The notes beneath the pieces were generated by a model. It was not told the DNA's origin. It saw only the letters and a list, made by a program, of their open reading frames with translations, and ran no database searches. Made by a program: the position numbers and the translations under genes. 64,000 nucleotides of DNA from Musa acuminata AAA Group (Eukaryota; Streptophyta; Magnoliopsida; Zingiberales; Musaceae), in the NCBI RefSeq assembly GCF_036884655.1, contig NC_088331.1:17913501-17977500 (forward strand), in the 5' to 3' direction. Of the stretch, positions 36,691-47,680 are shown one piece after another (the stretch's first letter is position 1; each line of letters begins with the position of its first letter).

Positions 36691-36817
36691 CAAACTGAGA
36701 ATTTGCTTTTGCATCATAATAGTTTTTGAACAAACGCAGCTTTTGGTTTTTAATCGCTGTAAGATTTCCGCTGCACTAATTCACCCCCCCCCTCTTAGTG
36801 CTCTCGATCCTAACAAT

Positions 36818-36829
36818 TGGTATCAGAGC
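36818..36829 (+). other. Primer-binding site, Met-tRNA type (Sire-1)
   Basis: TGGTATCAGAGC follows the 5' LTR by two bases. Confidence 0.9.
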
Positions 36830-36865
36830 GGGGTATTTCTCATTTCGGATTTACACCCGAGAGAA

Positions 36866-37864
36866 ATGACTTTTCAAGAGGGCTGTTCGGTCTTTCGTCC
36901 ACCGTTCTTTAACGGATTGGACTACACTTATTGGAAAACTCGAATGAGAGTTTTCTTAATTTCTCTAAATCTGGATTTATGGAATATCATTGAAAACGGT
37001 TTTCAACTTCCCTCCAAACCGATGAACGAATGGTCGGTTTTGGAGAAGAAGAATTTTTCTTTAAACGCAAAGGCTATGAATGCCTTATTTTGCGCATTGG
37101 ACAAAAATGAGTTCAATCGGATTTCTACGTGTGAAACGGCTTTCGATATTTGGCGCACTCTTGAAATCACGCACGAGGGAACTAGTAGAGTTAAAGACTC
37201 GAAAGTTAATATTCTACTGCTTGATTTCGAGCTTTTTCATATGAAACCAAGCGAAACCGTTGTTGACATGTACACCCGTTTTACGGATGTCGTCAATGGT
37301 TTAAAATCACTTGGTAAAAGCTTTTCGGATTTTGAACTCGTTAACAAAGTTTTGCGCTCACTTTCTAAAACTTGGGATTCAAAAGTAACTGCTATTCAAG
37401 AATCAAAAAACTTGAACCATTTTCCACTTGAAGAACTAATTGGTTCATTGATCACATATGAAATGACGTGCAATGCACGTGAAGAACTTGAGAACCACCT
37501 TCCAAAGAACAGGAAGGATTTGGAACTCTGGACAAATGAATGCCACTTGAGCGATGACTCAAGTGATGAGGACAATGATGAACAAACCAACCTTCCAAAG
37601 AACAGGAAGGATTTGGGACATAAAACATTTGAAGACCACTCGAGCATAAGCTCAAGTGATGGTGAACTTAAAATGAAACGAAAATTAAAAAGCAAAAAGA
37701 ATGGAACTACTTGCTTTAAACGCAAGAAGAAGAACAAAAATTGGGATGAATCGAGCTCCTCCGAAGAAGAGAAAGTCAACAAAAGCAAGGCGGCAAACTA
37801 CGCCTTAACAGCCTATAATGATGAGGTAATCGAAATCCCCCTAATTTACTTCGAAATTACATGA
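36866..37864 (+). CDS. gag: Sirevirus-type Gag (332 aa), zinc knuckle missing
   Basis: Start chosen at ATG 36866, 36 bases after the primer-binding site; the frame is open further upstream but enters the LTR. Residues 1-210 form a Copia Gag of the UBN2/Sirevirus type (FNGLDYTYWKTRMRVFL, MNALFCALDKNEFNRIS, FDIWRTLEITHEGT, VNGLKSLGKSFSDFELV, KVLRSLSKTWDSKVTAI). Such Gag proteins form the cytoplasmic particle that packages RNA. The C-terminal third is charged and low-complexity, with a short duplication around LPKNRKDL, a KRKKKNK basic cluster and a SSSSEEE acidic run. It ends before any CCHC knuckle. It is the only long ORF in Sire-1; no protease, integrase or RT follows. The frame is intact and the LTRs are young, so it may be functional. 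Confidence 0.82.
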   Translation: MTFQEGCSVFRPPFFNGLDYTYWKTRMRVFLISLNLDLWNIIENGFQLPSKPMNEWSVLEKKNFSLNAKAMNALFCALDKNEFNRISTCETAFDIWRTLEITHEGTSRVKDSKVNILLLDFELFHMKPSETVVDMYTRFTDVVNGLKSLGKSFSDFELVNKVLRSLSKTWDSKVTAIQESKNLNHFPLEELIGSLITYEMTCNAREELENHLPKNRKDLELWTNECHLSDDSSDEDNDEQTNLPKNRKDLGHKTFEDHSSISSSDGELKMKRKLKSKKNGTTCFKRKKKNKNWDESSSSEEEKVNKSKAANYALTAYNDEVIEIPLIYFEIT

Positions 37865-40477
37865 TGCTTTTGATGATGCACTTTTCTTTTTTTTTAAATT
37901 TTGTTGAAAATTATATTTTTAATAATTTAACAATGAAAATGCAAAAATATGATCATGCTTGTAATCTCGAAAATGATAATGAAAATTGCATGTCTCATGT
38001 TAATGCAAGATAGAAATCTAATGATTTTACACCTAGTGAGATTAATCTTATGTGCTTGAGAAGCAAGAATATATATTTTGATCATTTTCATATTGCTTTT
38101 CAATGACGATACATGGCTTTTGTCTGGAAGGCTTGATATTTTTCATTGTCTTTGTTTATTAAATATAATGTATGGTTTTGACATAAGAATAAAGATTTGA
38201 GCATGCTATTATAAAGTCAATCATAAATTAAAATTAAAGAAGTTTTAGGCATTTATAAGAATCATTCAAAATTATCTTCAATGAAACCTTGCTTAATGTT
38301 GCAATGAAAATATTAAAGTTATACTTGATGATTTCAGATTTGACAAATGCTACACTTTAAATATGAATCATTCTTCAATCAGATTAAATGCTTCAATCAT
38401 TTTTCTAACTCTAGAGTTCTCGATTTTGGTGAAATACAAGTGATAAATTCATTTATGATATCTTGTAAATCACTTGAATTATGAATGAGTTTTTCTTTTT
38501 TATGATGTGTTAAAAGAATCACTTAAAAAGAAAATGTTTTTCCCATTTTATCGAGATTAATGATTTCATGATATTATGTGAATCTCAAAACTAATTTTGA
38601 TGAAATAGTAATAACGTTATTCATGTTATGAATCTTAAAAATTATAATATGCTTCATGTGATAATATGAATACATGAAACACTTATGATATTCTGTGTAT
38701 TCATAAAATATTTATCTCATCATCCAATAACTCTTCTTGATATTCCTTATGAGATGAAATGAAATAATGCATGAAATTCAAATGAGGAGTTAATGATCAT
38801 GCATAATAAGATGTAATGAATTCTAGATACCATCGTTTGAATATCTATGATCATGCTGCCAAAATGATGTATCATGAATGCTTGAATATCATGTTTGATA
38901 TGCTCATGATGATGATTGATTTTTCGGTATCATGCATAAATTTTTTGAAATGTAATGTTAATAAATTTGTGCATTGAAACTATAATGATGCACAAATAAG
39001 AATGATTACTTACCTTTGTCATGATTTAGAAATTGATGTAAAGGGTTTTTCCCTTGTTGACAATGACAAAGGGGGAGATAGCTAGCTTGTACAAGTCAAG
39101 AAGATGAAAAAACTTGATTGCTAGCTTGCCTATCTCAAGAGGCAAAAATGCTAACTTGCACATCTAGCAAAACTTGACAAATTTGCATATATCAAGAAGC
39201 AAGAGTTGCTTTCTTGAACATCTCAAAATTGCTAGCTTGCGGGCGTTAAAATGTACAAATTTTTTGCTAGCTTGTATATGGTAAACCTGCTATCATACTA
39301 TCATGATGATGAGTATGTCTTATCTTTATGATTGAATTTGAAAAACAATGGCAAAAATACGTCTTAATGATTGAACGTGTTAAAATTATTTTTCGAACCT
39401 TCTTGATTGAATGATTGAATCACTTGACTGGCATAATGATTTTACACAATTACATGTTGAAAATTATGTGCTTGAATACAAAACTTCCATGATAACAAGC
39501 ATGCTTTACCTTCATGATTGTAATTGAATATCTATAGCAAAACCTTGTTCGAATGGAAGAAAGACTCAAATTTCATTTTCGGATTCTCTTGAGTCTAACA
39601 TATCAAGTTCACTCTCTTCCAAACTTAACAAGCATATGCCATATCAAGTTTAGTTCATATCATTGATTTTTGACATATGTAATTGACTAGCAAATACATC
39701 TCTCATACACACATCACGTGAAAAATATTTTTTTGAGAAATGGATTTGATGAATATGGATGAAAGTGTTTTTACTTGCAAGGATTTATTTCACATACATA
39801 ACAACAAGCACTTATGCTTAAAATTTGCTTATATCGTTCTCCGTTTTGTTGATGACAAAGGGGGAGAAATATATGAATTGATGCCATGAACACTGATGCT
39901 AGGCTTGCATCATCAAGAGATATATGAATTAATATGATTGCCATATTTGCAATGCTTGCATCATTAAGAGATATATGAATTGATGCTATGATTGCCAAAC
40001 TTGTATTATGCCATGTTTTCATCATGCGTTAAGATATCAAGAACTTGTATCGTAATTTTACGCGTTGATATCCTACCATGTGATGAAATGCTATAATTGA
40101 TAAACACTTGAAATGTTTCCATTATGATATCAAAAGCCTACATCGCAATTTTTCATGTTGGTATTTGATATTAGCAAACTTGCATGATGATAAAACTTGA
40201 TATTATGATTTTCATGCAATGAGTTGAACCAATATCACACACACTTGATTGTAGTACTTCTCCTTTTTGTTGATGACAAAGGGGGAGAAGTATGTTGATG
40301 ACATGACATGTGATGCATAAGTTCATGTTGACGTGTTGCAAGTATTCATGATGAATATTGCAATGACTTGAATTCAGTTTGAATTCAAGGTTCTATCAAT
40401 ATGGCATATTGATAGGGGGAGTTTGTTTAAACTCCGGGAGTTAAGTTTAACTCCGTCATCAAGTGGTTGTCATCATC
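37865..40477 (+). other. Sire-1 non-coding 3' region without pol
   Basis: 2.6 kb of AT-rich sequence rich in ATGAT and TTGAT words, with no recognisable protease, integrase, RT or RNase H in any frame. It contains three internal polypurine-like sites of the form GACAAAGGGGGAGA (39066-39079, 39854-39867, 40275-40288). Such extra tracts upstream of the 3' LTR are a Sirevirus trait. Pol has been deleted or replaced. Confidence 0.85.
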
Positions 40478-40490
40478 AAAAAGGGGGAGA
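40478..40490 (+). other. Terminal polypurine tract of Sire-1
   Basis: AAAAAGGGGGAGA lies one base before the 3' LTR start at 40492. Confidence 0.9.
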
Positions 40491-40491
40491 T

Positions 40492-43101
40492 TGTTGAATC
40501 TCGTATTTTGATGATGAAACTACTTGATATATGTTTATGATTTAATCTGCGTTTTGAGTGACGCAGGATGCTTCGATCAGGATGAGACAATTAAAGCAGG
40601 ATAATCATGTTGTGCCGAAGGAACATGTCAGAAGATTGGACGTCGGGCCGGTGGATCGGTCGACGTATCGACAGAAGGCTTCGGGCCGTGGACTCGGGCA
40701 TCGGGCCAAGAAGAGCGGGTATTGTGCCAAGGATATCGGAGTTGCGGAGTCAACTGGCCGATTGGGCAATAGGCTGCACGAGAGGACGATGCGCCGAAGA
40801 ATCGGACGAAGCGTCGAGGGACCAATGACATGTCGGACAACTTGGTTAATTGCTTAGGATTAATTGTCTCGATTGAAGTTTTGTTTTAGTGTGCAGGATT
40901 AACTACGATGAGAGTAAGACAAGCAGCAGGAGTTGCGCCGGAGTCAAGATCATGATCACGTTGGGAGTTCGAGAGTTCGACGGAAGTTCGGACGGTCGTC
41001 GGAGGTTCAGAGAGAACAGATCCGAGAAGTCCAGAAGCTTGCCAAGCGAAGCTCGTCGGAACTCGCCAAGTGGATCGTCGCAAAGTCCAGGAGTATGCCG
41101 GATGTCCGCAGAAGGATCACCGAGGGTTATCGGTTGATCGACGGAAGTTGGCAGGAAACTCGCCGGAAGAAGCGATTGACGCATCGGTGCAAAGCTGCAG
41201 AAGTTGTCTTAGAGTTAATCGTAGTTAGCATGATGATTAAGCATGAAAATGGGAGGTGATCCCATTAGCTTAATCTTGGGGCAATTGGGCCCCTGAAAAG
41301 ATTCAAAGTGGGTCGAATGGAGTGAACCATTCGGACCCTGATTGCACCAGGAGGTGCAACCGCCCCAGCCAGGAGGTGCAACCGCCTGGGCTGTGGGGTT
41401 GGGAGGTGCAACCGCCCCAGCCAGGAGGTGCAACCGCCTGGGCTGTGGGGCTGGGAGGTGCAACCGCCCCAGCCAGGAGGTGCAACCGCCAGGGCTGCAA
41501 GGCTGGGAGGTGCAACCGCCCCAGCCAAGAGGTTGCACCGCCAGAGCTCAAGTTCCGAGCTCTGCCAGGCGATGCAACCACAGAGCTCAGTCTTCGAGCT
41601 CTGGCAGAGTGGTGCATCAGCCTGAGCTCAGTCTCGAGCTTTGCCAGGTGATGCATTCACCAAGCTCAGTCTTCGAGCTCTGGCAGAATGGTGCATCAGC
41701 TTGAGCTCAGTTTGGAGCTCTGCCAAGTGATGCAACCACCGAGCTCAGATTTCGAGCTCTGCCAGGTGATGCAACCACCAAGCTCAGTCTTCGAGCTCTG
41801 CCAGGTGATGCAACCATTGAGCTCAGTCTTCGAGCTCTGGCAGAGAGAAGCAATCGGCAGAGCTCAGTCTTCGAGCTCTGCCAGGCGGTGCCACCTCTCC
41901 AGTCGAGAGGTGCAACCGCCTGATCCCAGAATTCTGGGATTTGATCGATTTGATCGTTTTGAGCTCGAATTTTGAATTGGGTTGGGGCCTATAAATACCC
42001 CACCCATTCAGCACTGAAATGAGCAAGAACTGACCCGAAATCTTGATCTTTTCAGTGGTTCTTAGAGCTCAAAACTGCTAGTTTTTCCTCCTCCTTCTGT
42101 TCTTCAAGTTTGAGTTGTAAAGAGAGGAGAGAAAACATCTGTAAAGGTTGTCTCCTAAGCCTGTCAAAAGGAGAGAAATTGTAAGAGGGAAGTTTGGCCT
42201 TCGCCCATTGAAGGAAGGCACCTAGTTGACGTCGGCAACCTCATCGGTGGAGGAAGCCAAAAGTGGAGTAGGTCAAGGCTGACCGAACCACTCTAAATCT
42301 CTGGTTTGCGTTTAATTTCGAGCACTTTATCATTACTGCAAACCTCCCTCATCACTACTGCTCTCTGAGCTTTCACGAACAAGTTCTGAGAGCTGTTCTT
42401 CCAAATCTGCATTCAGACGTAACTTCGTATTTTCATACATTACAGTTTACGTTTACGTTTGATTCTGCAGAACTATTTTCCGCGCTTTTACGAACGAGCT
42501 TCCTTGCAGTTTACGCTTACATTTTAATCCTATTAATAACTGCAATCTGTCCTCTACGATTTTACGAACGAGTTTCAACATTTAGACGTAAAACTGCATT
42601 CAGACGTAAATCGGCTTTCCTCGCTCAATCATCATATTTCAGTTCACGTTTACGTCTTGATTTCAACTGCATACTGCCTTCTGCGAGTATACAAACGAGT
42701 TTCAAAGTTTAGACGTAAATCTGCGTCTAACGGCGTTTAGACGTAAATCTGCGTTTAGACGTAAAACTGCGTTTAGACGTAAAACTGCGTTTAGACGTAA
42801 AACTGCATTTAGACGTAAATCTGCGTTTAGACGTAAAACTACGTTTAGACGTAAAACTGCGTTTAGACGTAAATCTGCGTTTAGACGTAAATCTGCATTT
42901 AGACGTAAATCTGAGTTTAGACGCAAAACTGCGCTTAGACGCAATCTGCGCTTAGACGCAAACTGCACTTAGATACAAACTGAGAATTTGCTTTTGCATC
43001 ATAATAGTTTTTGAACAAACGCAGCTTTTGGTTTTTAATCGCTGTAAGATTTCCGCTGCACTAATTCACCCCCCCCCCTCTTAGTGCTCTCGATCCTAAC
43101 A
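40492..43101 (+). mobile_element. Sire-1 3' LTR (2,610 bp)
   Basis: Nearly identical to 34207-36815, with the same palindromic block, TATAAATA (41990-41997) and 18-bp array. It is followed by TSD CTCCC at 43102-43106, matching 34202-34206, so the element is bounded at 34207-43101. Confidence 0.94.
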
Positions 43102-43106
43102 CTCCC

Positions 43107-43425
43107 AAGTAATCACAGCAAGAGCCTACTGTAGATTTGATCTAACTTGAGATGAGAACACTGCTAGATGATTGAGAACGGTCTCTCTGCGTTGTCCTTG
43201 TCTTCTTCCCTTTCTTTCTCTTCCTTTTCTGCCTTGTTCTCCTTCTTCTCTTTAGAATCTCGTAGCTCCTAAGATCTGCCTCGTTGCTGCCTTTTTATAG
43301 CTTTAATCTACCTCTAAAACGCAGCCACCACCCCCCCTAATCTTAATTAGGGTTAGGTTAAGAGGGGGTGTGGGCCATGGGCTGATAAGGCCCACATGGG
43401 CTGAATATGGGCCATCAGCCCAACA
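43107..43425 (-). mobile_element. Tork-X 5' LTR, distal part
   Basis: Continuation of the LTR split by Sire-1; joined length is about 602 bp, from TGTTGGGCTGATGG (at 43425, minus strand) to CTCCATCA. A minus-strand TATA box (plus-strand TTTTTATA) is at 43292-43299. The neighbouring host sequence is Reina-Y gag; ATTGC at 43426-43430 is the presumed TSD, its partner lying left of the window. Confidence 0.83.
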
Positions 43426-46084
43426 ATTGCAGCTATACATCTTGAAGGGGATGCCATACAATGGTTTGACTTGTTTGAACACACTTATGGAGTCCTTTCA
43501 TGGCGACAATTCAAAGAAAGACTACTGATCCGCTTCGGACCAACTTATTACGAGAACATTGATGGACAACTAGCAAAGATCCGACAAACCTCCACCATTC
43601 AGGAGTACCAAACCAGGTTTGAAAGATTATCTAATCAAACTCATGATTGGTCTGAAAAACAACTATTGGGGACCTTTATTGAGGGCTTAAAGCCGGAGAT
43701 CCGGGGAGAAGTTAAGGCGTGACAACCATACATGCTTATGGCAGCCATCTCTTTCACACGACTTCAAGAGGAGCGATTGACCATGAAGCCCAGAGGACTA
43801 GGATCACTCCAAGACCTACAATACTAAAGCCCTCAGCCCCCCCTACTATCAACCGAGTCCCTGCACCGAAAAGGTTAACAAGAGAAGAACTTCGGGAGCG
43901 ATCTGCGAAGGGGTTATGTTGGCATTGCGACGAGCCGTGGAGCCGCGAGCATCGCTATAAAAAAGGTAGACTTCTTATGATTGAACTAGTAGAAGAAGAG
44001 GTCATTGAACATCTAGAAGAGAGCCTTGAACATGAAGAAGAAGATATGGAAGAAGAGCCACAACCGACCGACATTACGGTACACGCACTAGCCGGCTACT
44101 CAAATCCGCAAACGATGAAAGTTGGAGGCCTTCTCAAACAACAACCGATTACTGTTCTCATCGACACTGGTAGCACTAATAACTTTCTGAATAGTAAGGT
44201 TGCTGCTCGGTTGACATTGCATATTGAAGGTTGCAACAAGTTCGATGTAAAGGTTGCCGACGGCAGAATCCTAAAGTGCGACCAAAGATGCCCGTAGGTG
44301 AAACTATTACTGCAAGACCAAGAAATTATCACCGATTTCTTCCTCCTACCAATCGATGACTATGAGGCAGTGCTTGGCATAGAATGGCTGACTACACTAG
44401 GTGATGTCTCTTGAAACTTTTCTAAATTAATTATGAAATTCTTTTGTAAGGGCAAACAGATCATCCTACGCGGGAAGCGCGGAAGCAATGTTACCATTGT
44501 TTCGACCCAACGAATGGAGAAAGTTTTCCACAAGGTAAATGGTGGGTTTTTGATGCATCTCCAGCCACAACCAAAAGAGAAGAAAATAGAAATTGAAGAT
44601 CAAAATCTTGCCCAATTGCTTACTGAATTTGCCGACATATTTGTTGAACCGCGCGGTCTTCCTCCTTCTCGGCAACATGACCATCGAATTCCAATCCTTC
44701 CGGGCAAGCCACCAGCGAACACTCGACCGTACCAATATCCTCACCTCTAGAAAGATGAAATTGAAAAGATCGTAAAGGAGATGCTTGAAACAGGGGTGAT
44801 TCGGCCAAGTTGCAGCCCCTATTCCTCACCGGTGCTACTTGTATGCAAGAAGGACGGAACTTGACGGATGTGCATCGACTACCGAGCTTTCAATGGCATC
44901 ACCGTCAAGGACAAATACCCAATACCAGTGGTGGATGAACTTATTGATGAATTGAAAGGAGCTCGAGTCTTCACAAAGTTGGACCTCCGATCCGATTACC
45001 ACCAAATTCGGGTATGTGACGATGACATTCCAAAAACTGCATTTCGCACACATGATGGCCATTATGAATTCTTGGTAATGCCTTTTGGACTCACTAATGC
45101 TCCTTCAACCTTTCAAAGTCTCATGAATGATATATTTCAGAGCTTTCTTCATAAATTTGTGCTGGTATTTTTTGATGATATTCTCGTTTACAGCCCTTCT
45201 CTTGAGACTCACTTTCAGCATTTACGGATTGTTTTGACGATCCTTCGGGAGAATACTCTTTTTGTTAAGCAACCAAAGTGTAGCTTTCTCTAGCAAAAAG
45301 TAGAGTACCTTGGGCATATAATATCAGAAGAAGGAGTGGCGGTAGACCCAACAAAAATTGAGGCAATGCAAGGCTGGCTGAAACCTACAAACGTGAAATT
45401 ACAACGGGGGTTCCTTGGACTAATGGGCTACTACTGAAAATTTGTTAAGGACTATAGGAAGATCAGTGCACCACTCACTTCTTTACTGAAAAAAGATGCT
45501 TTCCAATGGTCGGACAAAGCTTCTGCGGCCTTCGACAAACTTAAAGCAGCCATGACAACGACGCCGGTGCTTGCGCTACCAAATTTCAATAGACCCTTCA
45601 TCATTGAGGCTGACGCATCTGGAGTCGGAATTGGAGCCGTTCTCATGCAAAATGGTCAACCACTCGCATACACTAGCAAGGCATTATCTACCTCCCATCA
45701 AAACATGTTAGTATATGATAAGGAGATGCTTGTCATTGTACATGCAGTAATGAGTTGGAGACCCTACCTGATCGGCCGGCGATTTCAAATTAAAACTGAC
45801 CATAAAAGCCTCAAGTACTTTTTGGAGCAAAAGATATCATCCCCTGAGCAGCAAAAATGGGTAACCAAACTTCTTGGATTTGATTATGAAATTATTTACA
45901 AAAAGGGGAAAGAAAACGTTGTTACAGATGCACTCTCACGGCTACCTGAACAAGCTAAAGTTTCAGCCATCTCCCTTCCTACCACTGGTCTCCTCGAGGA
46001 CATTAGGGAAGAATGGAAGAAGGATCCAAAGATCAGCAATATCATAAAAAAATTAGAGGAGGATCCAAGTGCAATAGCCCACTA
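43426..46084 (+). pseudogene. Reina-Y gag, protease, RT and RNase H
   Basis: The Gypsy polyprotein starts mid-gag because Tork-X cut it. Gag matrix/capsid part at 43430-43722 (IQWFDLFEHTYGVLSWRQFK, YQTRFERLSN); frameshift near 43720; a decayed zinc knuckle (LCWHCDEPWSREHRY) and protease LIDTGSTNNF in 43719-44297. RT at 44868-45293 holds [34 protein letters not shown] and FFDDILVYS, an FDD variant of the catalytic motif. RNase H at 45552-46084 has EADASGVGIGAVL and TDHKSLKYF. In-frame stops at about 44296, 44412, 44748, 44862, 45291 and 45436 mostly look like C-to-T or G-to-A changes of CAG, CGA or TGG codons. Interrupted at 46084 by a solo Sirevirus LTR. Confidence 0.9.
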
Positions 46085-47675
46085 TGTTAGGATCGAAGCG
46101 GCACTAAGAGGCGGGGGTGAATTAGTGTAGCGGATTAAAACTTCGGTTTTGATAAATCGTTCGTACGATGAAAAGCAATATCAATGGAAACCGATTTTAG
46201 AAGCTTGATAACTTAGAAACGTATGGAAGCGTAGTAACTAAGTAGACAAGTTTACAGTATGTAAATGGCAATAGTAGGATGTAAACCAGATAACGCAGCA
46301 GTTTTTAAAGTGGTTCGGTCAAAATGACCTACATCCACTTGCGAAGCCTTCTTTGAAGAGGCTTCTAACTTCCACTAGCAAATTTCTTGTAGGGGAAGGA
46401 CTACTACCCCTCTTACAACCTTTACAAGTGGTTCACACTCTTACAATTCTTTTCAACAAGATGGGAGGAGGTGAACACTTAAGCAATATGAAAAACAAGG
46501 CTTGCAAAGACTATTCTAAGGCTCTTAACTCAAACTATTGCTTTTCAAAAGGTTGTGATCTCAGCTAAGATTTGAGGGGTATTTATAGGCCTCCAGATGA
46601 TTCAAATTTGGGCTCCAAAATTTGAATTCTCTTTAGTTCCTGATGCTGGCGATGCCACCGCCCAGCCAAGCGGTGCCACCGCCTAGCTCTCGGGTGCTGG
46701 GCGGTGCCACCGCCTAACCCAGGCCGTGCCACCGCCTAGCTCTCGAGAGCTAGGCGGTGCCACCACCTACACTATTTCAGCTCACTGGTTGGGCTCCAAA
46801 ATTGGCCCAAACCAGTCCGAACTAGAGCCCAATTGGCCCCTACTTGGTTTATAGGATTAACACCTAATCTTAACCTTAAGTAATGTGCTAACTACGAATT
46901 TAAAGACATTTTCTAAGCTATTACAAAGTCCGTAAGTCAAGACTTCTTCCGGCGAGCTTTCGGCAAAGTTCCGATGGTTTTCCGATAAACTCTCGGAAAC
47001 CATTCTGCGGACACCCGGCAAGCTCCTAGACTTCACGATTTGATCTTGATGAGTTCCAACAAGCTTCTTCGGCAAGCTCCGATCTTTCTCGGTGAGCTCC
47101 GCGAACTTCCAACGAACCTTCTGGCGAGCTTCCGAAAAACTCTTCGGCAAGCTCCCTACTCATTCTCAGCTAGTTCCGGCAGCATTCCCGACGAACCTTC
47201 GGACTTCCGTCGAACTCTCGAACTCGTAATGAATCCTTCGTGCTTGACTCCGACACTTTGTTTTGCTTTATGTCTACATCGTTATCATAGTTAATCCTGC
47301 ACACACAAGCTAAAACTCTACTCCGATCTAGACAATTATTACAACGCGAATTGACATTCTGTTGCCTGGCACGTCATTGGTTGGCGCTTCGTCCGATTCT
47401 TCGGTGCATCGTCCTCTCTTGCGGCTTGTTGCCCAATCGGCAGTTGATCTCTGCAACCCCGATATCCTTGGCGCAATTTCGCTCTCCTTGGCCCGATGCC
47501 CAACGTCCGAAGCCTTCTGCCGTCCAATATCTTGATGTGATCTCCTCCGGCGCAACGTCAATTCCTCTTGTGTTAATTGTCTAATCCTGATCGAGTAGAC
47601 CTGCATCACTCAAAATGCAGTTTAAATTGTAAACACATATCAAGTGGTTTCATCATCAAAATATGAGATTCAACA
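46085..47675 (-). mobile_element. Sire-4: solo Sirevirus LTR (1,591 bp) with TSD CACTA
   Basis: Minus-strand LTR from TGTTGAATCTC (47675) to the terminal CCTAACA (plus-strand TGTTAGGATCG at 46085), related to but shorter and more diverged than the Sire-1 LTR. TATA box (plus-strand TATTTATA) at 46580-46587 and a palindrome block GGCGGTGCCACCGCC at 46640-46770. CACTA at 46080-46084 is repeated at 47676-47680, so an entire element inserted and was reduced by LTR-LTR recombination. No 18-bp array is evident. Confidence 0.92.
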
Positions 47676-47680
47676 CACTA

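Larger units (their letters stand above)
34207..36815 (+). mobile_element. Sire-1 5' LTR (2,609 bp)
   Basis: Runs from TGTTGAATCTCG to CGATCCTAACA, with the Met primer-binding site two bases on. The order is: AT-poor U3 (34260-34970); a GC-rich block of short repeats (35040-35640) full of GAGCTC and GCGGTTGCACC-type palindromes; TATAAATA at 35705-35712; then a transcribed part ending in an 18-bp tandem array (36420-36690). It differs from the 3' LTR at about a dozen positions that I could spot, so the insertion is young. Its reading frames are repeat artefacts. Confidence 0.94.

Noticed and set aside
46080..47680. CACTA flanks considered as a CACTA-type DNA transposon
   Set aside because: CACTA is here the 5-bp duplicated target in direct orientation outside TG...CA LTR ends, not a terminal inverted repeat.
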